64,000 bases of DNA, taken from NCBI GenBank assembly GCA_964058845.1, contig CAXKVR010000138.1:744001-808000 (forward strand), in the 5' to 3' direction. Position numbers and translations under genes: made by a program. Shown piece after piece: positions 46,883-59,627 of this stretch (its first letter is position 1; each line of letters starts with the position of its first letter). The notes under the pieces are model-generated. The model saw nothing but the letters and a program-made list of their open reading frames with translations. It was not told the origin of the DNA and ran no database searches. Origin of the DNA: Carex sylvatica (taxonomy: Eukaryota > Streptophyta > Magnoliopsida > Poales > Cyperaceae).

Positions 46883-49800
46883 ATGTTAGTTGCACTGTAT
46901 GTGGGCGGCAAGCTACAAAAGGGTGTAGATGGCATGTATTACACGAAAGATGTCGCATTTGGCTTCGAGGTTAATAAAGTACCACGTTTCAAGAACTCAA
47001 GCAGCTAATATACGAAAAGACGGTTGTAAACCCCAACATGTATGAAATATAATTGACTACACGGATTGACAACTCACAAAGGGGGGGTAGACATTACTTT
47101 GTGAGATATCCTATAACATATGCGAATTTGTGGAGAGTTGTGTACACTCAATTTGAGTCTAGTGGGGTCTCGGTAATAGACATATATTCAAATAGGGTTC
47201 CCCGGGCTGGAGCTGAACCTTCTAGTGAGGCTGGGGCTGGACCTTCAGGTTATGACAATTCGGGTTATGACAACCAGGGGTACCACCACCACTCCCCTTA
47301 TGACAACCAGGGGTACCACCACTACTCCCCTTATGACAACCAATGGTACCACTACAACTCCCCTAAAAATACTGAAGAGTTACCACTACCACCCAGACAG
47401 ACACACATAATCCCTAGATTTTCATCTATGCCAGAGTCAGGACCGGTACCCGTTAATCGAACTGATATTGATATTGATGTTGTTGCTATTGATGCCATAC
47501 CAGAAAAGGAAATGAAAATGGGGGATGAATACGAAGGGATCTGGAAATTTGATGACTTATCATATGGCGATGCAAATATACCAGGTGTATCCAGGGAAGA
47601 AAAATTCTCGATTAGAGGTCGGGAAAATAAGCATCATGTCGCCACATTCAACGATACCACAGTTTTTGAAGATGCAGACTTTACTTATTTTGGCCCTCGT
47701 GTTGTATACAATGACAAACTTGCTCCGGGGCAACTTATACCAACATAGATGAACTTATAAAGAAAATCTATGAGACTCATGTTCACGGCAACTGGAAATG
47801 TAAAATACACAAAAAGGACCGAACAAGGTTAGTTGTGTTATGTAAAACTCACCCGCGGTGCGAGTTCCGCCTTTTTGCAACTCCTGCGAGTTTAGGAGAA
47901 GCATGGATGATTAAGGAGTGTGAACCATCTCATACATACAAGTCTGCGTCCACAAGAATAGACCATTCACAACTGACGGCATCATTAATTGTCGATGCAA
48001 TTGAAGAAGACATTAAGGATGACCCATCTATGAGCATCAAGGCAGTGACTAGAACCGTCAGACACAAATACAAATATGTAACAGCAAAATACAACAGGCT
48101 GTGGAGAGGTCGCGAACTTGCCGTTTGCAGAATATTTGGTAGTTGGAAGGATTCATACGGCTATCTGGCACCATTGCTCCAGGCCATGGCAAGTACAAAT
48201 ATCGACACTGCATATGAGCAGTGGCATGGCCCCTTTTTTTATACGGAGGGAGTGCTAATAGAGGGAGCTCAATAATTCAAGGGCATAGCATGGGCTTTTG
48301 GTGCTTGTATTCAAGCTGTGCCATACATCATACCCGTTATCAGCATTGTTGCATGCTTCATGTCTGGCCGTTTGAGGGGAGGTTACTGATAGCATGTGCA
48401 TATGATGCTGAGAACTAGTTATTGCCTTTGGCCTTTGCAATTGTTCAGAAAGAGGATGGTGAGAATTGGGAATTCTTTATGCAGTTTTTAAGAAGACGGT
48501 TGATTGGGGAAGGGAAGTTTTTCTGTGTGATATCAGACCAGCACAAATAAATAAAATATATTTTTGATCGTTAATATTACGGTTGGTCAACGCGTACTGG
48601 TCAGTGTGTGCACAGGTTGTGTAGCAACACATTGCAGAGAATCTTTCCAAGACAACCGGGGGTGACAAGTGGGTTCTAGAAATATTTAGACGAAATTGCA
48701 GAAAGAAAAAGCCGAGAAGGGTGGTAGAGATGACCAGCAATTTTGCAAAGGTATATATATTTCAATTATTTACATATATTATTGTATTTCAAGAAGATAA
48801 TTTTTTTTAGTACAATTGTTTTCTTACATTATTTTATTTCCTTATTTTTTGTGTAGTACATGCCAAAGGCAAATCTCTACTTAATGAAGGTGAAAAAAAA
48901 TAATCCCCGAGATGTCAACGAAGATCCAGCATACGAGAAAATATATCAAGTACGTGATGGAGGTTGGCGTTGGGGAATTATGACCACCAACGGATCTGAG
49001 TCACTGAATGCAGTCTTCAAGCAGAGCCGGATGTTGCCTGTGGCTGCAGTTGTAGATGACACATTCTACAAATTAAATGCCTGGTTTCAGGAACGGCGTA
49101 CTAAGGCAGCAGAATTAATAAGGATGAACCAGTCATTTTCAACAATGGTGGAGGAGAAACTAAGACAACACAGCGACAAAGGTGCAACTATGAACGTGGT
49201 CCCGATGGGTAATGATGGTACACAATTAGAAGTGCAAAATTCAAATGAATACATTCCTACCAGCCGCAAACCAGATGACACTATGGAGTTTGTGAAGAGG
49301 GCTTGCAAGTACGTGGTTAAATTCGAAGATGCCAGGGCGGTAACCTGTACATGCCAAGGACCCTAGCTAGCTTACATACCCTGTAGTCACGTGATGGCAG
49401 TATGCCGAGTGAGGAACTACTGTGAGGATTACTATGTTGCTGACATGTATCGTACCGATTACCTTGCTTCTACTTAGGGTGGATCTTTCCATTCTTATCC
49501 CGATCAGAATGAGTGGCCTGCATATGTCGGTGATAGAATACTCCCTTCAGAATGATGGATACGAAAGGAGAGGAGGAGACACAAGCATGTTGTAATAACC
49601 ATGGACGAGATGGGTGGTAGGCGACCGTCAGGAAATCGGGCTCGCCGTTCTGTTTCTGATAGGCGTACGGCAGGTATGTGCATTGTACAAAATTAATTTA
49701 TATAATTTTATTATATTAATAACTGAATTGTATTGTTATGTTCAGATGCTATAAACGCACACAATGAAAGAGAAAATGCTAGAGTTGTTGCTGAAGCAAC

Positions 49801-49932
49801 TGGTAGAACACAACCCCCCCTCCTGCGAGCCAATCACCTAGTAGCCAAGCATCTACAAGTAATTCCGCACCTGCAGCTGGTACTAGAAAATCTAGTCATT
49901 TTTTAGGTTTATTCGGACGTCGTGGCAGATAA
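46883..49932 (+). pseudogene. MuDR-type transposase of MULE B, degraded
   Basis: Starts MLVALYVGGKLQKG at 46,883 and ends FGRRGR with TAA at 49,930. Same domain order as in MULE A. Lesions: a frameshift near 46,980; a shift/stop at about 47,745; TAA at about 48,273; TAG after CAYDAEN at about 48,416 (the same codon as in A); two stops at about 48,549-48,575; TAG inside the SWIM finger at about 49,365; and further stops near 49,475 and 49,554. The first catalytic Asp is replaced: ISIVACFM here against ISIDACFM in A. The longest open pieces are 47,053-47,748 and 48,860-49,366. The element could move only with help from a functional relative. Confidence 0.88.
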
Positions 49933-50194
49933 ACTTACTCTTTTGCTTGTGTGAACTTAATTGTATTATTGCGCTTTTTTTATCTACATATTGTTGTGTT
50001 TTTATAATTTTTTTTCAACCTTGATTAGTTACAATATGATATGTTATATTTTGATTTGTTATGATTATGCTGTAACTAATGAGTTGTTTTTGTTATATCT
50101 ATAAATAAAAATGACGAAATGTAAAGTAGAAAAAAAACATAAAAGCCAACATGCAATAAAAAATAAAACAATTCACAACAATAAAACAATTCAA

Positions 50195-52582
50195 CACCCA
50201 GTGGTGGAACGACCAACCCGAGTCATCCTCTACATAACTGAAAGTTAAGTGAGTTAGAACAAACAATTCAGGAAAAATAAAACTATTGTGTGTGTCATAC
50301 TTTTAATATTAACTTGTAATTACCTGCAGGAGGCAGCGGCATATCATGAGCGTAGATAGCCTCTGGTTGATAATTCAAATTTCACGGTGTCTTCTTTATC
50401 TCCCGCCAATTGATGTTCTCCCCAGCATCGCGCAACATGCCAACGAGGCAGCCTTCAAAACCGCCTGTCTCCATGATTTGTGCAGTGTGCTCGAGCATTT
50501 GGCATCTTATATATCACCAAGCTTCCCTCACCATGGACGCCAGGCTGTGTCCAACCCCTTTCATAGCTGTCAACAGCTGCACACAACATGATTATGACAA
50601 CAGTAAGTAATTAAAATTTGCAATTTTAATTAAAGTATGTTTCAGTTATACTTACCGCGCGAGCATTGATCGGACCCCAAGGCATGTAATTGCTAGATGA
50701 ATCCATCAGTCTACGTCGAAAGGTGTCGCCATAATGGCATGTAAGGTAGACTGACGACATACCCCATTTCTGGTACCAGACTGCATATCTCAAATCCTCG
50801 AGACCAGCACCCAACGACGCAGTTGATGGCGGACTCCATAAGTGATGCTCCGGAGGTCGAGCCCGGTTGTACTCCAAGCTGAAATGATGGCTCCAGTCGA
50901 CTTTACTTTTAATGTGCGTCGTACTGAAGGTACAATTAATTAAAAAAATATAAATTGTGGCATTATTAAAGTGATAATGAAATTAGTACTTACTTGTGGA
51001 ACTTTTCAGTATCATTCTTGCCAATCAGCGGGTACTCCGGGATGAATGCATCTAAGCCAAACTGTCGAGATACCCGATCAGGGTAGTGATACTCCACTAT
51101 CCAGTAACAAATGACTGGTCTCCGATAATACCATAGTCGTATCTGCTTTGGATCTAACGTCAGCCGGCTCAGAAGGGATGCACAATAGAATGCACGATAC
51201 GGAAACCAATCGATATTCGCATCTCGGAGCATCTAGAGCTGACCCCGGACATAAGAAATCCCCTTGCCCTTCTCTTCATGACTGTGATCACTGCCCCATA
51301 TGACACCGTACGTGAGGAATCTATCTAGGTCAGGATCTCCCCACCGGGGATGTGGCAATGGTATAACTGGCTGATTTACGGGCAGATGTGACCATGACCA
51401 GTGCTGGAGAAGAAAAAATGGTCCAAAAATATGTTTATTCTTCACCTGAAAATTTAACTTAAAATAAGAACTCGGTGCTTCTTATCCAATCTTCAATAAC
51501 AACGTATATTAATACAGACTTACCAGACAAGCATGACATAGGCCTCTGTATAAGTGGGCCAGGACAGCTCCACCCCAATTCCATCTCGATTCTTTCTCCA
51601 TGTTCCTCAGCAGGGAGAGGTACATAATCAGAACCGTGTCACCGCTGGAATCCTCGAACATGACAGCACCACACAAATCCAACACATACGCCCTAGTATA
51701 CCTGCAATATAAAATAATAAATATACTACTAAGTTACTTTAAAGAGTGTAATGGTACCTCCTGACCGCCTCAATATTAGTGGTCTCATGAAATATCTGAT
51801 TCTGGAAGAAGTGAGACCGGAGTGCCTTTAGAGAAATACAGTACCCAGAATACCGGAACTCCTCATCCTCCTCCCCCTTATTCTTCTTCTTATATTTCTT
51901 CTGCAGATTCTTCGGATCACACCCTAACAACTCCGGTATCATCCTCTACAACTCTGGATGGTCTGAGATGCCACCTATGGGGTCACCATCGATACGTAAA
52001 CCCCATAAGGCGCTCACATCACCAAGGGTGACTGTCATCTCCCCGACCGGGAGATGAAATGTATGGGTCTCAGGTCACCATCTCTCCGCTAGACAATGCA
52101 TCAGAGACTGATCGATCTTACTCTGCGACATGGTGGCAAGCTGATACAATCCAAGGTTCAAGAGGTATCGCTGCATTTCTTTATGGGGAACGAACGGAAT
52201 CTCAGACCTGCTGTGCCTCACCGTAAGCATGACATCGTCCTGTATTTATTATCAATTTGTGAGACTGAAATCGTGGCATTTTTTAGTACTATTTACATAA
52301 AGTATAAAAATCACGTACCTCAATAGATACCAATGAGACGCGGTGCTTAATATGATGGGTCCATAGAAGAGGACTAAATGTGTCAGGATCATGTACACCA
52401 TCTGTAAAACCGGCCTGAGACGACGAACCCGCTCCAATCGGATCCTCATACGACGACGGGCCCTCTCCAGTCGGATCCACCGAGGACGTGCCCGCTCTGG
52501 TCGGATCTAAAGCATCTGGACCCGCTCCAGTCGGACCTGCTGCATACTCAGCTCGTACTCCCCACCGTCTAGCTCTGGACAT
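50195..52582 (-). pseudogene. Plant mobile domain gene of MULE B, degraded
   Basis: Minus-strand counterpart of the MULE A PMD gene. It starts MSRARRWGVRAEY at 52,582, followed by GAGPDA/GAGTSS repeats and DPDTFSPLLWTHH. The PMD exons match A (VSALWGLRIDGD near 52,000; LQHWSWSHLP near 51,400; DANIDWFPYRAFY near 51,210; HHLWSPPS near 50,850). A TAG interrupts it near 51,948, and other stops or frame changes follow. The GLR for GLP change and several substitutions show divergence from A. Splice borders are at similar places to those in A. Confidence 0.75.
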
Positions 52583-52999
52583 ACTACATTTTTCAAAATT
52601 ATACAAATTATAATAAACTCCTAATTATATGATATTAATATATTCAGTAATTATACAATAACTATAGTATATTATATTATTATTATGATAATTATTTAAT
52701 ATATTAAGAATATAACATATTAATTATATAATTATATATTAATTATTATTACTAATTGTATAATTATAAATTAACAATAATTATTAATCAAAAGATACAA
52801 ATTATATAATACTATTATAACAAGTATTTAATATATTAAGAATATAACATGTTAATTATATAATTAACATAAAAACTATTGTCAAATTTACTTTTTAAAA
52901 TAAAACTTATTGAATATACTTGTATAAGTGTCAGAAGTAGAGAAATGACCCATTTGTCCTCATAAACTGATCAATTAGAAGTCGAACATTTTTCAGAAA

Positions 53000-53215
53000 T
53001 ATGCTACTAAATTTTACTTTTTATTGAAGAGTATAATGGGTACTTCATAAATTTGAAATAAGTTTTAATATTAAAGACAACAAAATGGATAAATTTGTAA
53101 GTTTTTGAAGTTTAGAATGGTAAATATGATATTATGAACTTTACAGGGAAAATATGTTATTCTGAAGTTTTTGAGGGGTACAGCTAAATTTTTTCCCTAA
53201 TTTGAAATACACCGC
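53000..53215. repeat. Possible MITE end inside MULE B
   Basis: A right end of the form AGTTTTTGAGGGGTACAGCT...TTTTTTCCC resembles the right end of the 4.97-5.58 kb element. There is no counterpart in MULE A, so it may be a later insertion. The left edge was not located. Confidence 0.3.
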
Positions 53216-53893
53216 AAAAATAAACACACCATATATATTTACTCAATATTAGAACAAACAAATTTCATTAACTTTTTGTTAACGATAACGAAGTATCAAA
53301 GGTTCAAAACATATCAAAATTAGGTACTTCTGCTCCAAAAAAATGAAATAAACATTTTTCGAAAACTTCGACTAGTGCACCAAGATATACATAAACAATT
53401 AAGGAAGATAGTTAATTTTAATTATATTTGAAAACCATTTTTTTTTCCGATCCAAGCAGCAAAACAAAATATACTGTCAAGATGCCTCTAAAAGTTAATT
53501 AATATCAGGCTCGTTTTGTCCAGAATAAAAAATTTACATTTTATAAAAAAGAAAAACTTAATTTTGATGTACACACAAAGAGACCCATACATCCAAAGAA
53601 GAGAATTAATTTTAATAATATTCCTAAATCAAATAATTTTTTTTGGAGTCCATCTCGACAATAAAATATGCAATTCAAGAATTCAAGCATTCAAGCAATT
53701 CATGCATCCAATTCGAGCAATTAAACTATAATCAAATTGAATCACATTCAATAATTCAAGCAATTCAACCATAAACTCTAATCGAATCGAATCGAATCAC
53801 ATTCAACAATCCATTTAAACTAATCGAATTGAATCGAATCACATTCAACAATCAATTTTAACTAATCGAATAGAATCGAATCGCATTCACAAT

Positions 53894-53930
53894 TAAACCC
53901 TAACCCTAACCCTAACCCTAACCCTAAATT
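53894..53930 (-). repeat. Telomere-like CCCTAA tract inside MULE B
   Basis: Five consecutive CCCTAA units lie on the PMD side close to the right TIR. The position matches the GGGTTA tract of MULE A. Confidence 0.85.
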
Positions 53931-54235
53931 AAACTAATCGAATCGCAAAAAAAAAAAAATACTCAACAGAGGAGGCAGCGGCACAGTGGTGCAGCGGCTC
54001 AAGGGAAGCGAGCGAGGGAGATGAGGTGTGGCAGTCGAGAGAGGAGGTGTGGCTGAAGGGAAGCGAGCGAGAGAGGGAGGAGGAGAGGTGCAGCGGCCGG
54101 CGCCGGCAGAGCAGAGCCGGATTTTTGGGTTTTTGTTTCTGTGGTGCGGAGGGAATGGAGCGAGATAGAGAGGGATCAGGAGAGGAGGGTATTAGATGGC
54201 TAGTGAACTTTTCGGGTTGGGGGCGTCTCACAATG

Positions 54236-54454
54236 CATATGGCTCGCCCGTAAGCGGGGCGTCTTACTAGGCTTATGATCCGCCCCTACTGCTGGCGCTC
54301 CACTGGGGTTTTGGGCCGCCTCTGGAACGGACGCTTCACTGTAATTTTGGGTCGCCCGTGGACCTGACGGTCAGGACATAAATAAAATAAAACTAGATGC
54401 AGAATTATTTTTAAAATTTTTTTTTTTTAGAAAGATTATTAATAAAAATGGCCG
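54236..54454 (-). repeat. MULE B right TIR
   Basis: Reverse complement of 46,442-46,665 and followed directly by TGTATATTAT. Confidence 0.85.
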
Positions 54455-54964
54455 TGTATATTATAGACTAAACACACACAAAAATCCTTCATGAACGATA
54501 ATAAACTTCATCGGTCTGAACTATCCCCACTTTATAACAAATAATAAGACCAACATTTTTTATAATAGAAGGAAGATCACTCGAAATTTATGGATAAAAA
54601 TATGCTAAGTGTACAAAGAAAGACATTTTTGCATAAAAATGATAAGCATGCACTGTCTTCCTGTAGTTGTTATCTGTAGGTTTTAAAAATAGTATTTTAT
54701 TTACTACCGAAAGTAATTTGAAAAAAATATAATTCTCATCTCATCACGAAAGAAGACCAATAGTAAGGCCCATAATTAAGAATAGGCCTGTCTATCAGAC
54801 CCAATATTTTCCAACACTGGGCCGATACCATGCTTCCCATTGGAATTGGGCACCGTTTTTCTACCCCCGGGGCATCAATCCCTTGTCCCGACAATTCCCA
54901 AGTCTACCGCCTCTCGCTTCTGAAACCCGAAGGAAGCTACTGAAAGGCATTGTCGAAGATCGCC

Positions 54965-57185
54965 ATGATACGTAGCACGCTGAGCTCCGGACCTTCCCGC
55001 CAGCTCCGATCGGCTCCGGCCAGTTCCCATTGGGCTTCCGCGCAGAGGTTTCTCTCCGCCGAGGCCGGATCGAGTGACGCCTCCTCCGGTGATTCCTTCC
55101 TCCGGTCCGCACCTGAAGGTTCAGTTCCTTCCTTCTCTCCTCCTAGGGCTATGGATATCTTGGTTGTTAACGGGTCATGGTCTGATCGACTTCTGGACGG
55201 GCACACTCACACCAGACCAATTAGCACCTCAACTTTACATTTTCTTTTCTAAATTTTAAGGACCTAAAACCCTCGGCACAATACTTTCATTTGCAACATG
55301 TGATCCAAAACCATCCATGTCTGACTGTAGGAGGTAAGGAGCCCGTCATTTTAAATCAGCTCATTTAAGACTTCATCCGTGCATTATTGGGTCGGGTGCA
55401 CATCAACATTCCTCTGACCAATTACTACCCGTAACCTCAACTCTGTTTTTTTACCTGCTTGAGCAAATGGAATATGGGTTGAAGTAATAGCTGGCACATT
55501 GAGATGATTTGAGTCGTGTACAGTACAAATGAGTGCAAACCTCATCTTTTTTTTTTCTTAATTATTTATTTTGCAAATCTTAGTTGACTTGGACCTTTTT
55601 GTAACATGGCAGGTTTAGTATATGGAAAGATTAATGGGCGTGGACAGTCCATTTTGGGGAAAAACATGCTGAAAACTGATTTAATTCATCACCTTGAAGG
55701 CTGTGATTTGTCGTTCCATGACATCAAATTCGAATATAACCGAGTTTTTTTCCTAAATAGCGTGTATTGCCCTTTTTAATCTTTATTTTTTGTAAGCACT
55801 GTTGGCTGAAAGAGGATTAAATCTCCAATTCTAATTAACTAATACATGCTTTGGTAATAGGAATAAATTATGATATTATGATTTCTTGACAATAACAGAA
55901 TTTCATTTATATACCAACAAGATAAAAAATAATTCAGATGCCCTTCTAAAAAGTCAAAGTAGCACTTATAAAAACTCTCCGTGTGAAGTATTCTTGAGCA
56001 CCAAATTACCCCTCTTCTTTATGATTTATGTTTCCATGAAAGGTGGATACGTTGGGAAGGCTATATTTTGTAAGGGTATACTATCTTTCTTCTTTTTTGC
56101 AGGGGTGTTTGACACTCTGCGGGGTATAAATGAAAAAGTCACTCAATTTTAATTTATTTGTTTGGACATAGCTTGGTACAATTTCCTGCTCGGGCTTCAT
56201 TTGATAACGCCTTTAGACAGATAAAGTTGAGAGGAAATTTGTTCAATTTGGCAAAGGTAATTGCATTATATTATTAATCCCTGAGCAAATTTCCTCAGCG
56301 ATATTTTATAATATCATTCTGTTGTAAATTGAATATCTATATCTTTCTCAGATTGGCCGGTCCGAGTGGGACATGAAAAACTCGTATGATGGAAAATCTG
56401 TAAGCATGGTTTCAAAATTTGTGCATAACCCTTTCTGAATAAGCATGGAATAGTAATGTTTTTTTCAGAAAATGAACATATTGGTATCTCCCCAATCGTC
56501 AGGTGTTAATGGAAGGCATCCCCTACAATGCAACCCTGGATGACATAGAGCGGTTCTTGTCTGGATGCAACTATGATTCTTCCTCCTTTCAATTCGCTAC
56601 TAGGTGACAATTAATTACCTACTGTATATATTGGGGGTACCATGCCATTTTCCAGCAGTGTTAAAGCATCGCAGTACCAACATTTTGATAATGCTCTGTT
56701 GTCAATTCTTGGTTGAAACTAGATCTAGTCAGTTTTGTTGTCATTTCTTGGTTGAAACTAGATCTAGTCCGTGTTAAACTCAATTTGGCTAGTTTCCTAA
56801 AGATGTATCAAATACCTGTCCACATTACTCTAGGGGCACAAGAACTAACCAATAATAGAAAAATTCAAGGTCTGACATTTCAATAGAGTGACTTGAGATT
56901 TTTTTAAATTGCCGAAGCTTATGCATGTTATGTGGGAATGCATTAGTCGCTGAATCTGTATCGGTTTCCAGTAAACATTGTAAATTGATTCAATTTAAAC
57001 AGCCTTGTAAGGCATTAACACGAATGAGTTGGCATGTTTCCTCATGCAGTACTCAAGCAGACTCAGATCCAATAAGGCTTGTAGTGGTGAAGTTCCCGAC
57101 CCAACTCGATGCCTCATATGCATATGCTTCTAAGAATAGGAGCTTCTGCCTCAGTACTCCCGTCAACATGCGTATTCTCCAGTAG
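54965..57185 (+). CDS. Putative organelle-targeted RRM-like protein, about 217 aa
   Basis: Exons seen: 54,965-55,118; 55,613-55,743; 56,172-56,256; 56,352-56,399; 56,503-56,603; 57,050-57,185. The N-terminus MIRSTLSSGPSRQLRSAPAS...QRFLSAEA is rich in R, S and A and lacks acidic residues until about 37, like a mitochondrial presequence. The body has two related modules: GKINGRGQSIL...LSFHDIKFEYNR...VQFPARASFDNAFRQI, and VLMEGIPYNATLDDIERFLS...IRLVVVKFPTQLDASYAYASKN. Each has the beta-alpha-beta-beta-alpha-beta feel of an RNA recognition motif. I recall uncharacterised plant RRM-like proteins of this pattern. All junctions fit except exon 2 to exon 3, which is two bases out with the only plausible sites. 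A missed short exon or a disabling mutation are the options. The stop follows MRILQ. Confidence 0.65.
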
Positions 57186-59627
57186 TTTAATATGGTTCTT
57201 TTTTGGAGGCAGGGACCTCTGTGGTTGCTTTGCTTCTTCTTTTCAACTTTTGTAGTGTGCGCTACAGTGGAACCTTAAGAAGCACATTATTTTCTGTGCT
57301 GGTTTTATTTTCCAATGATGTCTTGTATGAACCAACACTGCAATAGTGCAAGGGTTTACTAACAATTGGTATCAGGCTGGTATTCAATTGGTTCCAAAGC
57401 CAGTACAGGCATCAAGGTATGTGGCACTGTCCTGTAGTGCAAGTACGATTATATGAGCCAGACTGTCATGATATGAGTTCTGGTGGTGCACGTGATTCGT
57501 TACCATCAATTCTCCCTTTTTGGGAGCTCCAAAAAATGATTTTTTTTAGTTCCAACTTCCAAGTGTCCAACATAAATTGAAAACCCTTTAATAAGCAAGT
57601 GTTCATTTCAACCATTATAAATGCTTTCCACTTTTACTTTATTTACTTCAGTAGCTACAAGGCATTACGACTCTTGGAATTACATCTCCAACCTCCACCA
57701 ACCATTATATATCGGATTAGACATGGTGATGTGATGCTCTTACATATGTTCACCCTATTTTTCTTCTAAAGTTGAACAACCAAAACTGTACAAACTAAAA
57801 TTCTGTGGGATTTTTTTTTTAAGAAATAGGTTGCATAGAGAATTTTTTTTTTTACGGCCATTACAACTGAAATACGCAGGGGCAAACCCAGCATAGACCA
57901 GAGAGGATCAGCTGTCTCTCCTGGATTTCGAGTTTTAGTAGTAATTTATTGATACCGATCGACTCTGCCTTCTTCTGGAAATTTTTTTGCCTCCCTCTAA
58001 TTGTTTGATTTGTAATTCAGGTTAAATTTAGTGTTAAAATCAAAATAAATTTTTTGAATTATAATTGATAATTAGAATTATAAGTTAAAATATTATAAAT
58101 TACAAGTCAGAATATTGGAAAATATAAGTTAAAGCGTTGTTTTTTATCGAGTACCCAATTAGTTAATGAATTTAAATCCAATAAGTTATTTAAATCCGAT
58201 TCGATAATTTTTTGTCCACCTCTGACGAAAATCTTGGCTTCGCCTACGGTTGTACAAAAAAAATGTAGGTATCTTTTCTGTATTGTAGATTAGTGTAATT
58301 ATCAGCCGCATGGTTTGAAAAATTAACGGTTCATTTTTATCGGCACTTAATCTATTACTGAATGATTTTTAAATTTTTATGAAGTTGATACACAATTTTA
58401 CGTCTTTATTTTTAATAGCTGTGTTATTAATTGTAGTTGTTTAAAAAAAAAATATAGTTTTCTACATATCTCTGTTCTTTTTTCTTTTTTCTTTTTTCTT
58501 TTTTATGAATGGCATACATGTACGTGTCATCGTATAAAGATTGAGATAGTGCGGTACTACTGCGATGTAAAATGCCCTGAAAATTAGAGAACAAAAATTA
58601 TCCTTGGAAGTTTTTCTCTCACTTGAGAATCTACAGATCCAGTAAACAAAATGCTACGAAATGTGATGCCACAGTAGATTGGAATTCTACCGTATGAAAA
58701 GCCAAGTCATTGCTCTCTCCCTTGCCCGCTTCCTTCTCTTCTGAACCCTGAGGAACTAACATCAGCATGACCCTTTCCTCTTTTTTTCTTTCTGCCAGTT
58801 TTGTCCCCTCGTTGTCTTTTTTTTCCTCTCTAAAGACAAAGCTCTACTGTTTGCCCTTATTTTATCTTTTTATCTCTTCCCTATATCCCTTTTGTCTCCA
58901 TCCAGACTCTTCCCTCATCTACAATCTTCTCAATTAAGAACAACCCATAACCCTGATTTCATTCATTCGAGTTCTGTTCTTTATAAATTGAACTTTTTGT
59001 AGTATTATTTTTTTCTTTTCAACAAAGATTAAGTTTCATTGGAAATCACCAAACTTATTTCATTGTTACTAATTAAACACTGATATTTGATTTGCCTCCA
59101 CTAGTCATTAGACTTCAATATATTACAATCATGCGACTTCGCTCAAATAAAATTGACAGTTTAATGTCATGGCATATGTTTATGGTGTGAACGTACTTTT
59201 TTATGACATGGATAACTATTGTTGATTTGAAATATGGCATTAACAATCTGTTAGTTAATTTGGATAGAAAATTTAATGAGGTGATTTGATTGCAAGTTTG
59301 AAATTCGATGGCTCGTGCTTTGAAAGATGCACTAAAATAAATTTTGCCTTCAAAAGTTATTTTCTCTCTCTACCGCATAATTGCGTACAGTTACTGTAAT
59401 TTTCTGTTCAACATGCAGGATAATTTGTTTGATTCATTTTGGTTGTGATATTAGTTACGTGGTTTCACTGCATAATTTATATATTTTATCTTGGATAATA
59501 AAATTAGTCAAATCACATGTTTTTAGATCATCAATATTTTTTAAAATGCTATAAATGCATCTATTTCTAATGTTTGATGATATACAATTGTGATTAAAAA
59601 CAGTGCTTATACATGCTTGGTGATTCT
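57186..59627. other. 2.4 kb spacer, no gene seen
   Basis: Probable 3' UTR of the upstream gene, then AT-rich spacer. A hAT-like pair of ends may exist at about 57,877 (CAGGGGCAAACCCAGC) and 58,245 (TTGGCTTCGCCTA), but no target duplication supports it. CT-rich tracts lie at 58,470-58,510 and 58,690-58,920. Confidence 0.45.

Larger units (their letters stand above)
46442..54454. mobile_element. MULE B: second composite Mutator-like element, inverted relative to MULE A
   Basis: The termini CGGCCATTTTTATTAAT and ATTAATAAAAATGGCCG are perfect inverted repeats. The 10-bp duplication TGTATATTAT lies at 46,432-46,441 and 54,455-54,464. TIRs are about 220 bp. The order is transposase (+) then PMD (-), convergent as in MULE A but flipped. 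It lacks the internal leader-plus-small-ORF module of A. Its right end is 501 bp upstream of the RRM-like gene's ATG. Confidence 0.9.

Noticed and set aside
54861..55206. Minus-strand frames of 83-89 codons
   Set aside because: Antisense of exon 1 of the RRM-like gene, which has a good ATG, splice donor and continuing exons.
57877..58246. A further hAT MITE
   Set aside because: Ends are only loosely similar and no 8-bp duplication flanks them.
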